Origin: Pseudomonas triticifolii | Lineage (GTDB): Bacteria; Pseudomonadota; Gammaproteobacteria; Pseudomonadales; Pseudomonadaceae | Assembly (NCBI RefSeq): GCF_014358015.1 | Contig: NZ_JACONV010000019.1 | Coordinates: forward strand, 1-64,000 | Direction: 5' to 3' | Length of the DNA stretch: 64,000 nucleotides | In this document: one piece after another, positions 56,065 through 64,000 of the stretch | How the letters are laid out: each line of letters begins with the position of its first letter | How positions within the stretch are numbered: the first letter of the stretch is position 1 | Translations under genes and position numbers: made by a program | The notes under the pieces: generated by a model | Database searches by the model: none | Told to the model about the DNA's origin: nothing | Seen by the model: only the letters and a program-made list of their open reading frames with translations

Positions 56065-58409
56065 GGGTGTGGCTCCGATGTCCCGGCAGGCGGATGAGCC
56101 GCCCGACGCGGGCTGGCCCAAGGCGCGAGCATGAAGCTGAACGCCAGCCCCAGACTGACCGACAGACCGAAATTGCTGATCGCAGGTGTACCGGAAATCG
56201 CCAGCAGCCCGAACGACAGCCAGGTGGTGACCGCCGCCAGCAGTGTGCCGAGCAAGCTGACGGCCGCACCCCCTACTTGCTCATGCATCAGAATGGCGTA
56301 ATCGACGCTGATTGCTGTTACCAATAGCAGGCCGAACAGGCTGAACAGGGTCAACGGCTGACCCAGCCAGCCCAGGCTCGCTAGGCTGCACAACGCGGCC
56401 AATAGCGGCAGGACGACGATGTGCAGCGCACCGTTGAGGCCGAACGGCACGACCAGTAACAGCACGATCAATACGCACGACGCCAGTTTCAGCTCGGCGG
56501 CGCTGATTTGGGTGCTGGCGAACACCTCATTGAGTTCACCCAGCCGGTCTACCAGTTGCACGCCTTCCAGCCCGGTCGCCTGCACACGCAACAACGCCGT
56601 GCTGTTCAAACCGCGCAGGCTGACCATGCTCGCCACGCCTTCGTCGTTCGGTCCCAGCCAGAGCGTGCGCCAGGGTTCGGCGAGCGGCCCTTGCAGCGCC
56701 TGGTCGATGGATTGCGTGGGCAGCGCCTGCAACTGAGCGAGTTCGGTTTTCAGGGCGCTGGCCGGAACGCCGAGTTGCACCAGCGGTTGCCAGTGCTCGG
56801 GCAGCTTCGCCAGGGCCGCGCGGGTCGCTTGCTGCTCGGCAGGCGAATCCAGCAACTGGTTGATCGCCATGTAGCCTTGCAGCTTGTCCATGCTCACCAG
56901 TTGATCAAGGCGTTGGGTGAGCGCCGTCTGACGATCCAGCAACTGTTGCTCGTCCTTGCCGCGCACCAGAAAGAACTGGCTAGTGGGCTGATAACCGGTG
57001 ATGCGCGCAATGGCTTGAGCTTCATCAGTCAGCGACTGTGGTGCCGCGACCCATTGGCGAATATCGTTTTTGGTGGTCAGGTGCCACAGACCGCCGCCGC
57101 AGAAGGCCAGCAGCAACACCAGCAAAATCGGTGTATTGACGCGTTGCAGCAGCGCGGCGCGGCAATCGAGCATCTGCTGGGCCAGTCTGAGCGGCCATTG
57201 CGCGGGGTGAATCTCGATCTTGCTCAGCAACGCCGGCAGCAGGCACACGGCCGTCAGATAAGCGCCGATGAGTCCGGCGGCCGAGAACACGGCAATTTGT
57301 GTCAGGGCCGGGAAGGGCGTCCAGGCCAGCGCCAGGTAGCCGATGCAACTGGTGATCAGGCTCAGGCTCAGCCCCGGCAAGGTCAGGCGCAGGGCTGGCC
57401 AGCTGCGCCAGGGTTTCAGGCTCCAGCTTTTGGACAGGTAATGCAGCGGGTAATCGACGGCGACGCCGATCAGGCTCGAACCCAGCACCAGTGTCATGAC
57501 GTGCATGCTGCCAAACACGGCCACACAGGCAACGGCACCGAACAGCATGCCGATGATGACGGGCACGAACGCCAGCAGCACGCCCCAGCGCCGGAACGCC
57601 AGCAACAGCAGCAACAGGATGCCGACAGTTGCGCCGCCGCCGACCCAGGTGATTTCCCGGCTGGCCTGCTTCTGGCCATCGGCTGCATACAGCAGACCGC
57701 TGGCCGCCAGCAGTTGGCCTCCCGCCTGACCGGCCTGTTGGCGGGCCTTGGCGAGCAGGTCTGCGACATGCCCGGGCAGACGCATGTCAAAGGCGTCGTT
57801 GCCGGTGCGCGTGCGCAGCAGCACCCAGCTTTTGCCATCGGCCGTGGCGATCAATGCGCCGCTGGCCAGATCCGGCTCGACCGAACCCTGCCGTGGCAAA
57901 CCGTTCTGGATGCGTCCGGTCAGGCCCAGCCAGTCATCCTGACCGGGCACCAGGCTGAAGCCGGCAAACGGGTCGAACAGGGTTTGCACGCGCTGGTCAA
58001 TAAAGGCCTGCGGGTCGTCAATCAGTTGTGCCCGGTCCGCTGCCGGGAGCATTGCAATCCGTCCTTGCAACAGTTGATTGCGCAGGGCAGGCAGGTCGGC
58101 TTGCAGCGTCCACTGGACTTTCTCGAACAGCCCGCTGGCCTGCCATTGTTCAGCCAGTGTGCGCGCCAGGGCGATGGCCTGCTGGCGGTCGGTATGGCCG
58201 ACGAGTACCAGCATCTCGCGGTTGAGCGGTTCCTGAATGCGCTTTTCGGCCGTACTGACCAGCGCGTCGGTGTCAGTGCCCGGCACCAGCTCCATGAGGT
58301 TGGCCGACAGCGGCGAACGGTCGTGCCACTGCCAGGCGGCCAGTGCCAGCACACCCGCCAGAATCAGCAGGAACAGACGCGGCAGCAGGCGCTCAGTTGG
58401 CAAAGTCAT
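56061..58409 (-). CDS. MMPL/RND-type lipid exporter of the polyene operon
   Basis: A 782-residue inner-membrane exporter. One N-terminal helix, a large periplasmic domain (~30-250), membrane bundle (~250-400), a second periplasmic domain (~430-620) and a final membrane bundle, the MMPL layout. The conserved GVAVDYPLHYLSKSW and TAISVDYAILMHEQVG carry the membrane Asp residues used for proton coupling. It likely extracts the aryl polyene lipid from the inner membrane for LolA-like delivery. Overlaps the LolA-like gene by 17 bp. Confidence 0.9.
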   Translation of the reverse strand: MTLPTERLLPRLFLLILAGVLALAAWQWHDRSPLSANLMELVPGTDTDALVSTAEKRIQEPLNREMLVLVGHTDRQQAIALARTLAEQWQASGLFEKVQWTLQADLPALRNQLLQGRIAMLPAADRAQLIDDPQAFIDQRVQTLFDPFAGFSLVPGQDDWLGLTGRIQNGLPRQGSVEPDLASGALIATADGKSWVLLRTRTGNDAFDMRLPGHVADLLAKARQQAGQAGGQLLAASGLLYAADGQKQASREITWVGGGATVGILLLLLLAFRRWGVLLAFVPVIIGMLFGAVACVAVFGSMHVMTLVLGSSLIGVAVDYPLHYLSKSWSLKPWRSWPALRLTLPGLSLSLITSCIGYLALAWTPFPALTQIAVFSAAGLIGAYLTAVCLLPALLSKIEIHPAQWPLRLAQQMLDCRAALLQRVNTPILLVLLLAFCGGGLWHLTTKNDIRQWVAAPQSLTDEAQAIARITGYQPTSQFFLVRGKDEQQLLDRQTALTQRLDQLVSMDKLQGYMAINQLLDSPAEQQATRAALAKLPEHWQPLVQLGVPASALKTELAQLQALPTQSIDQALQGPLAEPWRTLWLGPNDEGVASMVSLRGLNSTALLRVQATGLEGVQLVDRLGELNEVFASTQISAAELKLASCVLIVLLLVVPFGLNGALHIVVLPLLAALCSLASLGWLGQPLTLFSLFGLLLVTAISVDYAILMHEQVGGAAVSLLGTLLAAVTTWLSFGLLAISGTPAISNFGLSVSLGLAFSFMLAPWASPRRAAHPPAGTSEPHP

Positions 58410-59007
58410 TGCGCTGCGCGTCGGTCAGGGTGGGTGCGCTGGTGCTGTCGATCATTTTCAATACCGTGCTGTCACCCTGGGTTTCCAGCAGCTCGATGCG
58501 CTGCACCAGTTCGCCGCCGTCGATATTGATCTGTTTGAACACCTGTTGCAGCAACAGCGAGCGGGGCATCAGGGTCAAGTGCCAGGCGTTGGCCTCGCCT
58601 TGCAGTTTCAGTTCGAAGTCCCGCTGCAGGCCACTGCTGTCACCTTGCAGTACGGCGAGGAACAGACGGTTCTGTTCGGCTCCGGCATTCTTGTTGGGCA
58701 CCGGCTTCCAGACGCTGGTGCCGCCCACCGTTTCCCGGCGGGCAATGCCGGTGGCGTTGATGCGGTAGTCCTGTTTCAGCGGCGTTTCCAGCAGCCAGAG
58801 CAGCCCGGCATCCTTGGCCAGCACAAAACGGCCTTTGCTGAGCAGTGGCTGCGGCAGGGCGCGCAAATGCTTTTCCTGAATGAAACGGCCCTGCACCACG
58901 GCAGGTTTTGCCAGTTGATCGCTCAACTGTTGCAGGTCAAAGGCGTGCACCAGCGGCGACAGGCACAGCAGGCCCAATACGCATAACGTTCGAAGCGGAC
59001 GTCTCAT
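58393..59007 (-). CDS. LolA-like periplasmic carrier of the polyene operon
   Basis: A 204-residue periplasmic protein. Signal peptide MRRPLRTLCVLGLLCLSPLVHA at residues 1-22. The mature part (FDLQQLSDQLAKPAVVQGRFIQEKHLRALPQPLLSKGRFVLAKDAGLLW) follows the LolA half-barrel pattern. It should carry the lipid across the periplasm between the MMPL exporter and the DUF3261 lipoprotein. Overlaps the thioesterase gene by four bases. Confidence 0.86.
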   Translation of the reverse strand: MRRPLRTLCVLGLLCLSPLVHAFDLQQLSDQLAKPAVVQGRFIQEKHLRALPQPLLSKGRFVLAKDAGLLWLLETPLKQDYRINATGIARRETVGGTSVWKPVPNKNAGAEQNRLFLAVLQGDSSGLQRDFELKLQGEANAWHLTLMPRSLLLQQVFKQINIDGGELVQRIELLETQGDSTVLKMIDSTSAPTLTDAQRNDFAN

Positions 59008-59429
59008 GGCAAGGCCCTCTCTACGGCATCAATGAAAACCCTGGGCGAGACCATCTGCATCTCGTGAGTCTGGCTGTCGACGGCCACTTGAACCGTGCTG
59101 GCGCGGGTCAGGCGTTCGCCGGTCAGGGCGTCGGTGATCAGGTAATTGATCTTCAGCCGGTTTTCCCACTCCACCAGATCGGCGCGCACATTGAGCGTCT
59201 GGCCGAAGACCGCGCTGCGCACGTAACGCAACTGGACGTCGATTACCGGCCAACCATATCCGGATTCAAGCATGTGCATGTAGTTATGGCCGATGTGGTC
59301 GAGCAGCGCACAGCGCGCCACCTCCAGGTATTTGACGTAATGCCCGTGCCAAACGATGTTCATCATGTCGACGTCGAAAAACGGCACCACGATTTCGGTG
59401 TCGACCTGCAGGAAACCCTTACTGCGCAT
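59004..59429 (-). CDS. Hotdog thioesterase (4-hydroxybenzoyl-CoA thioesterase-like)
   Basis: A 141-residue acyl-thioesterase. Start at 59429 (MRSKGFLQVDTEIVVPFFDVDMMNIVWHGHYVKYLEVAR). The FDVDMMNIVWHGHY stretch is the 4HBT-type active-site helix with the catalytic Asp near residues 19-21. It may release mis-primed or finished aryl-acyl chains. ApeK-like position. Overlaps LolA-like and ammonia-lyase genes. Confidence 0.87.
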   Translation of the reverse strand: MRSKGFLQVDTEIVVPFFDVDMMNIVWHGHYVKYLEVARCALLDHIGHNYMHMLESGYGWPVIDVQLRYVRSAVFGQTLNVRADLVEWENRLKINYLITDALTGERLTRASTVQVAVDSQTHEMQMVSPRVFIDAVERALP

Positions 59430-60966
59430 GCAACCTCCAGTGGCGGTTGGCAATGTGTTTCAGGCACAGGCGCAGTTCCGCCTCCAGTGCCCGGTCTTCG
59501 ATGACGGGGGCAAAGTCCCGGCTCAGTTGCTCGTGCATCGCCGCCAGCGCAGGAGGCAACGGGCTCGCACCGGCAGCCTTGCTGCGCAGCCAGACGCCCT
59601 GATTGGCGGCGATGAGCGTGGCGGCGGCGACCTGTTCGGTCAGTTCCAGCACCCGAATCGCGTCGCGGGCGGCAATAGTGCCCATGCTGACCTTGTCCTG
59701 GTTGTGACATTCGGTGGAGCGTGAAAACACGCTGGCCGGCATGGTGTTCTTCAACGCCTCGGCGGTCCAGGCGCTGGCCCCGATCTGCACGGCCTTGAAG
59801 CCATGATTGAGCATCGCGCGCTCGGCGCTGGCGCCTGACAGGTTGCTCGGCAGACCATGGTTGTAGCGCTCGTCCACGAGCAGCGCCAATTGTCGGTCCA
59901 GCAGGTCGGCGACATTGGCCACCAGTGTTTTGAGGCTGTCCATGGCAAAGGCAATGTGCCCGCCATAGAAGTGCCCGCCGTGCAGCACGCGTTCGGCTTC
60001 AGCGTCGATGATCGGGTTGTCGTTGGCGCTGTTGAGTTCGATCTCGATGAACGAACGCAGCCAGTTCAGGCTGTCGGCCAATACGCCCAGCACATGGGGC
60101 GCGCAACGCAGCGAGTAGCGGTCCTGCAGGCGATGCAGCGGCGCGGTGGGTGCGTCGATGGCCAGATCCTGACGCAGCCACGCGGCCACCTGAGTCTGGC
60201 CGGGGTGCGGCTTGGCCGCGAACAGGCGCTCGTCGAAGTGCTCCGGGTTGCCTTGCAGCGCCACCACGTTCATCGCCGTGATGCGGGTAGCCAGTTGCAG
60301 CAGGTAATCGGCCCGGGCGAACGCCAGGCACGCCAGCCCGGTCATCACCGCCGTGCCGTTCATCAGCGCCAGCGCTTCCTTGGGTCGTAATACCAGGGGT
60401 GTCCAGCCCAGTTCGCGGTGCACGTCGCGGGCCTCTCGACGTTCGCCCCGAAACATCACTTCGCGCTCGCCCGACAGGGTGGCGGCCACGTAGGACAGTG
60501 GCGTCAGGTCGCCGCTGGCACCCACCGAGCCTTCTTCGGGGATCAGCGGCAGCACGTCCTGATCGATGAATGCCTGCAGGCGTTCGAGCAGCTCGACACG
60601 CACCCCGGAAACGCCCTGACACAACGACTGCAGCCGCGCCGCCAGCACGGCGCGCGTGGCCTGCGCGCTCAGCAGCTGGCCCAGGCCACAGCCATGAAAG
60701 GTGTAAAGATGACGGGGCAGTGCTTCGACATGCTCCAGTGGCACCGCGACCACGCAGGAGTCGCCATAGCCGGTGGTCACGCCATAGATCACGCCTTCCT
60801 TGTCCAGCAGCGAATCCAGAAACCGTGCGCCTTTGGCGATGCGCTCACGAAACGCCTCGTCGTCCTGCAGAACGGCAGATGCCTGGCGGTTGGCCAGCGC
60901 CAGCACGTCTTCGATGCGCAACGCCCGTTCGCCGAAAGTGAGGGTGTCAGGAGTGTGATTCGTCAT
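59419..60966 (-). CDS. Aromatic amino acid ammonia-lyase (HAL/PAL/TAL family)
   Basis: A 515-residue lyase that removes ammonia from an aromatic amino acid; the product could prime the polyene. The Ala150-Ser151-Gly152 triad in GSVGASGDLTPLSYV forms the MIO cofactor, and the catalytic Tyr61 is in YGVTTGYGD. The substrate-selectivity pair lines up as Phe90-His91 (LYTFHGCGLG), mixing the Phe of PALs with the His of histidine lyases. It is therefore not hutH proper; tyrosine or phenylalanine is more likely in this context. Overlaps the acyltransferase gene by 20 bp. Confidence 0.88.
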   Translation of the reverse strand: MTNHTPDTLTFGERALRIEDVLALANRQASAVLQDDEAFRERIAKGARFLDSLLDKEGVIYGVTTGYGDSCVVAVPLEHVEALPRHLYTFHGCGLGQLLSAQATRAVLAARLQSLCQGVSGVRVELLERLQAFIDQDVLPLIPEEGSVGASGDLTPLSYVAATLSGEREVMFRGERREARDVHRELGWTPLVLRPKEALALMNGTAVMTGLACLAFARADYLLQLATRITAMNVVALQGNPEHFDERLFAAKPHPGQTQVAAWLRQDLAIDAPTAPLHRLQDRYSLRCAPHVLGVLADSLNWLRSFIEIELNSANDNPIIDAEAERVLHGGHFYGGHIAFAMDSLKTLVANVADLLDRQLALLVDERYNHGLPSNLSGASAERAMLNHGFKAVQIGASAWTAEALKNTMPASVFSRSTECHNQDKVSMGTIAARDAIRVLELTEQVAAATLIAANQGVWLRSKAAGASPLPPALAAMHEQLSRDFAPVIEDRALEAELRLCLKHIANRHWRLHAQ

Positions 60967-61894
60967 CGGACTTCCAGAATGGATAGAAATTGAACCACTG
61001 CTGTGGTGCCTCCAGGCAATAGTGGCCCAGACGTTCGGCGTAGCGGGCTGCCCAGTGTTCGATGATCTGTGCGCGGTCGCTGCGTCGCCACTCGATGGCG
61101 TCGGCGAACGGTTCGAGAGTCACGCGATAGCCGGTCGGGCCTTTGAGGCAGAAGAACAGGTTGACCGGGCATTTGAGCAACCCGCCCAGTAGCCATGGAC
61201 CCTGGGGAAATGCGGCAGGCTGGCCGAGAAAATCGACCCGCACATTGCGGCCGCCATGCAGGGCGACGCGGTCACCGGCGATGGCCAGCCATTCGCCTTC
61301 GTCGATGCGCTGGCTCAGTTGCAGCATGATGGCCGGGTCCAGCTCGCTGACCTGAATCAGGCGCAGGTTGTTCGCGCCTGCTTCGCCCAGCAGGCGATTG
61401 AAACGTTCGGCGTGCTTGGTATGCACCAGCACGTTCATGGTGACTTTTTCGCCCAGTTCGGCAAGTGCCCTGCACACTTCAAGATTGCCCAGGTGCGCGC
61501 CGACCAACAGTTGGCCGCGCGTCCCGCGCAGGTTTTGCCGCAGATGCGCCGTGTCGATGATCTCGATCTGGTCGATCCCCAGCCTGCCGTTCCACACGTC
61601 GAGCTTGTCGAGCAGCGCATCGGCGAACGCCATAAACTGGCCGAACACGCGGCGCTGGGTCGGGCGCAGTTCGGGGCGCTGGCTCCATTGGGCCAGGCGC
61701 TGTTGGTACTCATGAATGCTGTGTCGGGCGCGGCGTCCGAACAGGAAAAAATACAGCACGATACCGTACAGCACCGGCGTCAGAAGACGACGGCCCAGCA
61801 TCTTGACGCCCCAGGCGGTGAGCTTCATCAGCAGAAAACTGCCACGCTCACCGTGGCTGGCCCAATGCTGCCTGGGCGGTTGTTTTGCGCTCAT
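60947..61894 (-). CDS. LpxL-like lysophospholipid acyltransferase of the polyene operon
   Basis: A 315-residue inner-membrane acyltransferase. True start is ATG 61894 (MSAKQPPRQHWASHGERGSF); the longer frame covers the glycosyltransferase gene. N-terminal membrane segment (LTPVLYGIVLYFFLFG) near residues 38-55; the HxxxxE/D catalytic motif is in VGAHLGNLEVCRAL near 125. It probably attaches the polyene or a fatty acid to a lipid or sugar carrier. Overlaps the glycosyltransferase gene by four bases. Confidence 0.85.
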   Translation of the reverse strand: MSAKQPPRQHWASHGERGSFLLMKLTAWGVKMLGRRLLTPVLYGIVLYFFLFGRRARHSIHEYQQRLAQWSQRPELRPTQRRVFGQFMAFADALLDKLDVWNGRLGIDQIEIIDTAHLRQNLRGTRGQLLVGAHLGNLEVCRALAELGEKVTMNVLVHTKHAERFNRLLGEAGANNLRLIQVSELDPAIMLQLSQRIDEGEWLAIAGDRVALHGGRNVRVDFLGQPAAFPQGPWLLGGLLKCPVNLFFCLKGPTGYRVTLEPFADAIEWRRSDRAQIIEHWAARYAERLGHYCLEAPQQWFNFYPFWKSDDESHS

Positions 61895-62625
61895 GCCCGC
61901 CACCGTTGCCAGAGTATGACCGGCAGGCGAACCAGCATGCCAACGAACAGCCTGGCGTGCATTGTCGAGATCAGCGCGTTGTCGTGGAACAGGCGAAAGT
62001 GCGACAGGCCGTCCTGTGGGTAATGCACGCGGGTCGGCAACCAGCGCATGGTCTGCCTGCGCCACGACAGGCGCACGAGGATTTCCGAGTCGAAATCCAT
62101 GCGTTTGCCGATGTGTGCGCTGTCGATCAGCTTGAGGACCGGCGTCAGTGGGTAAAGCCTGAAACCGCACATGGAGTCGCGAATCTGCAACGACAGCGTG
62201 TTGATCCAGACCCACACGTGAGTCAGGTAGCGCGCGTACAGACGCCCCTTTGGAACGCTCTCGTCGTACTGTGGATAACCGCAGATCAGCGCGTCGGGAT
62301 AGGCTCGCGACTGCTCTAGAAACAGCGCAATATTCGTCAGGTCGTGCTGCCCGTCGGCGTCGACCTGCAGCGCATGGCTGAAACCCAGGCGCGCTGCTTC
62401 GCGAAAGCCGGTCATCACTGCGCCGCCCTTGCCTTGATTGACCGGCAGGCGCACCAGATAAACCTGTTCGGCCTCGGCCAACTGCTGCAACACGGCTGCG
62501 CAAGACGGGCTGCTGGCGTCGTCCACCAGCACGCAGGGCAGCCCAGCTTCACGTACCGCCTTGACCACGCCGGGCACGGCCAGCTCGTGATCGAACACCG
62601 GAATGATCGCGCAAGGCTTATGCAT
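61891..62625 (-). CDS. Family 2 glycosyltransferase of the polyene operon
   Basis: A 244-residue GT-A glycosyltransferase. Start at 62625 (MHKPCAIIPVFDHE) matches the family start. The nucleotide-sugar motifs VLVDDASSP near residues 33-41 and the DxD Asp89-Ala90-Asp91 in QVDADGQHD are clear. It is short and has no multi-membrane tail, only a hydrophobic C-terminus (LFVGMLVRLPVILWQRW). Probably glycosylates the lipid carrier. Overlaps the ligase gene by eight bases. Confidence 0.88.
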   Translation of the reverse strand: MHKPCAIIPVFDHELAVPGVVKAVREAGLPCVLVDDASSPSCAAVLQQLAEAEQVYLVRLPVNQGKGGAVMTGFREAARLGFSHALQVDADGQHDLTNIALFLEQSRAYPDALICGYPQYDESVPKGRLYARYLTHVWVWINTLSLQIRDSMCGFRLYPLTPVLKLIDSAHIGKRMDFDSEILVRLSWRRQTMRWLPTRVHYPQDGLSHFRLFHDNALISTMHARLFVGMLVRLPVILWQRWRA

Positions 62626-64000
62626 GCGCGGCCTCCAGAAGGATCCGGCCGCTGGAACAGGGCGCGCCGTCACTGTTGTGAAAAGCGAAATGCAGCTTTG
62701 AGCGTTGATCATCGAAGCGCAGGGTCAGCCTGAGACGGTCGCCGGGACGGACCAGTTGCTGAAACTTCAGCACTTCCATGCCGGCAAAGCGCGGCGGCAA
62801 ATCCAGCAGGCGCTGTCCCAGTTTCATGGCCCAATCGACCTGCACGACACCCGGCAACACAGGGGCTTTGGGGAAGTGCCCACTGAAACAGGCAAGGTCA
62901 GGCGGCACGATAAGGTTCAGCTGTAATTCGTCATCGACGGTTTTCTGATCGAGCAACTCCGCAGCGTTCGGGCGTTCGGCCATGAGCAGTGCTTCGACGT
63001 CTGCCTGCGGCAGCTTATCCTGAGCATTGAGCGGCATCTGCCGCAGCAGCCGCCAGCGGCGAGGCAGTGCGATGGGTTCACAGTGTGGGCGCAGGTGCTG
63101 ACGCAATGCCTCGGTGAGGGCGCGACGACCCTGGGTGCGCAGTGCGATCAGGCCGCTGTCACTCAGCACCACCAAGGCACCCAGCGAGGCGCGGTTCTCC
63201 TGCACCACCCCCAGACGCACCTCGCGAACCCCGTGATGAGTGCTCAGTGCCTGCTCTATCAGTGGCAGCGAGATACGTTTTTCTTCCAGTTTGACGATGC
63301 GGTCCAGCCTGCCCAGCAGCTCGAAACGCCCGTCGTCATCAAGGCGTGCCGCGTCGGCGGTGTGTTCCACATGCCCTTCGGGCAGGTACGACGAGCGCAC
63401 GCGCAAGGCGCCGTCGTCGCCCAGCGTCAGGGTCACGCCCTCGAAGGCCTGCCAGCGCTGTCCGCCCTGTCGCCAGGCAATACCGCCAGTCTCCGAGCTG
63501 CCGAAAATTTCCGTCGGCCATTGCTCCAGGCGCTCGTTCAGGCTTCGTGCGGCGTCGGCAGGCAATGCGCCGCCGGACGAGAACACCCGACGTACCGCAC
63601 GGAGGCTGGACCAGTCCAGATTGTCACCCATGCGCTTGAGCAGCGCAGGACTTGCGACCCAGGCAAAGGCCGGGTAGTCGCGGCTGGCGCGCTGCACGTC
63701 TTCCGGGAACGGCAACGGGCGGCGCACGAAGGCTCTGGCGGCGCTCAGCGGCCAGAGCAGTCTGAACAGCAGGCCATAGATATGCTGGGTCGCGACGCTA
63801 CCAATCATGCACGCCTGGCCCAGATCCGGCCCCCACAACTGTTCCAGTGCCGCGACTTCGTTGGCCAGATGGCGGAGCCGTTTTTCGATGAGTTTCGGTT
63901 CGCCGCTGGAGCCTGACGTGCACAGGCTCAGGCGACACGCGTCCAGATCTAGAACGGCTGCCGGCAACGGCGCGGCATGCAGGTCACTCAGCGGCGTATC
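62618..64000 (-). CDS. Acyl/aryl-ACP ligase fused to a hotdog dehydratase (5' end off window)
   Basis: Partial: the frame continues through the right edge, so only the last ~461 residues are seen. It contains the AMP-binding loop LCTSGSSGEPKLIEK, IFGSSETGGIAW and the hinge GRLDRIVKLEEKRI. The last ~115 residues (LIVPPDLACFSGHFPKAPVLPGVVQVDW) are a FabZ/ApeI-like hotdog domain, with His in the HFP motif. The fusion would load the aryl starter and dehydrate extension intermediates. A TTG near 63967 is internal and not a start. Confidence 0.88.
   Translation of the reverse strand, partial: DTPLSDLHAAPLPAAVLDLDACRLSLCTSGSSGEPKLIEKRLRHLANEVAALEQLWGPDLGQACMIGSVATQHIYGLLFRLLWPLSAARAFVRRPLPFPEDVQRASRDYPAFAWVASPALLKRMGDNLDWSSLRAVRRVFSSGGALPADAARSLNERLEQWPTEIFGSSETGGIAWRQGGQRWQAFEGVTLTLGDDGALRVRSSYLPEGHVEHTADAARLDDDGRFELLGRLDRIVKLEEKRISLPLIEQALSTHHGVREVRLGVVQENRASLGALVVLSDSGLIALRTQGRRALTEALRQHLRPHCEPIALPRRWRLLRQMPLNAQDKLPQADVEALLMAERPNAAELLDQKTVDDELQLNLIVPPDLACFSGHFPKAPVLPGVVQVDWAMKLGQRLLDLPPRFAGMEVLKFQQLVRPGDRLRLTLRFDDQRSKLHFAFHNSDGAPCSSGRILLEAAHA

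Noticed and set aside
56508..58529. 673-residue Gln/Arg-rich frame antisense to the MMPL exporter gene
   Set aside because: Low-complexity translation opposite a gene with clear MMPL motifs. No start site or family signal.

Overview
The window reads as a chromosomal segment of a fluorescent Pseudomonas, most likely of the P. syringae group. It is GC-rich and densely coded, most genes have close Pseudomonas-type relatives, and the spacers carry Pseudomonas REP hairpins (cores GTGGGAGCGGACTTGTCCGCG and GTGGGAGGCGGCTTGCCGGCG). The genus call rests on gene order and protein character as I recognise them; no database search was run. I see no prophage, intact insertion sequence, CRISPR array, rRNA or tRNA. 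Layout: (1) 0.2-14.4 kb is a sulfur and small-molecule region: a flavin monooxygenase, two tandem SfnB-type oxidoreductases, an unknown two-module protein, a cystine-type ABC transporter (tcyJLN), D-cysteine desulfhydrase (dcyD), serine acetyltransferase (epsC), a BetT-type choline carrier, a decayed sulfonate-binding-protein gene and an aldo-keto reductase. (2) 14.6-21.8 kb is the nitrogen-control block glnA ... ntrB-ntrC on the minus strand, with a secreted cupin, an exported chorismate mutase and two DUF4124 proteins between glnA and ntrB. glnA has a recognisable sigma-54 promoter with NtrC-like sites at the spacing expected of enhancers. (3) 21.8-26.5 kb carries thiI, typA, a YkgJ-like protein and a long REP cluster. 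(4) 26.5-43.8 kb holds mrcA (PBP1a), divergent from the run pilMNOPQ-aroK-aroB-damX-like-gltB-gltD. (5) 44-48.5 kb carries a predicted lipoprotein serine protease, hemE, an MFS exporter and a divergent LysR regulator. (6) 48.8 kb to the right edge is one uninterrupted minus-strand operon of 14 overlapping genes for an aryl-polyene-type (flexirubin/xanthomonadin-like) lipid: ligase-dehydratase fusion, glycosyltransferase, acyltransferase, aromatic ammonia-lyase, thioesterase, LolA-like protein, MMPL exporter, cation-antiporter-like protein, halogenase-like flavoprotein, methyltransferase, DUF3261 lipoprotein, two ketosynthases, dehydratase and ketoreductase. The operon runs off the right end; acyl carrier proteins and a chain-length factor are expected beyond it. 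How the parts work together: region 1 takes up and oxidises sulfur sources and handles cysteine. Region 2 senses and assimilates nitrogen, and gltBD in region 4 completes the GS-GOGAT cycle. pilMNOPQ builds the type IV pilus alignment complex and secretin beside cell-wall (mrcA, damX-like) and shikimate (aroKB) genes. The polyene operon should start from an aryl acid made by the ammonia-lyase or supplied by the shikimate/tyrosine route, extend it with dedicated FAS-like enzymes, and move the product to the outer membrane with the MMPL/LolA/lipoprotein set. The most interesting items for follow-up are the halogenase motif and antiporter inside the polyene operon, the mixed selectivity dyad of the ammonia-lyase, the lipoprotein zymogen protease, the 52-bp palindrome tied to REP hairpins, the two-module unknown protein, and the glnA/ntrB control sites.
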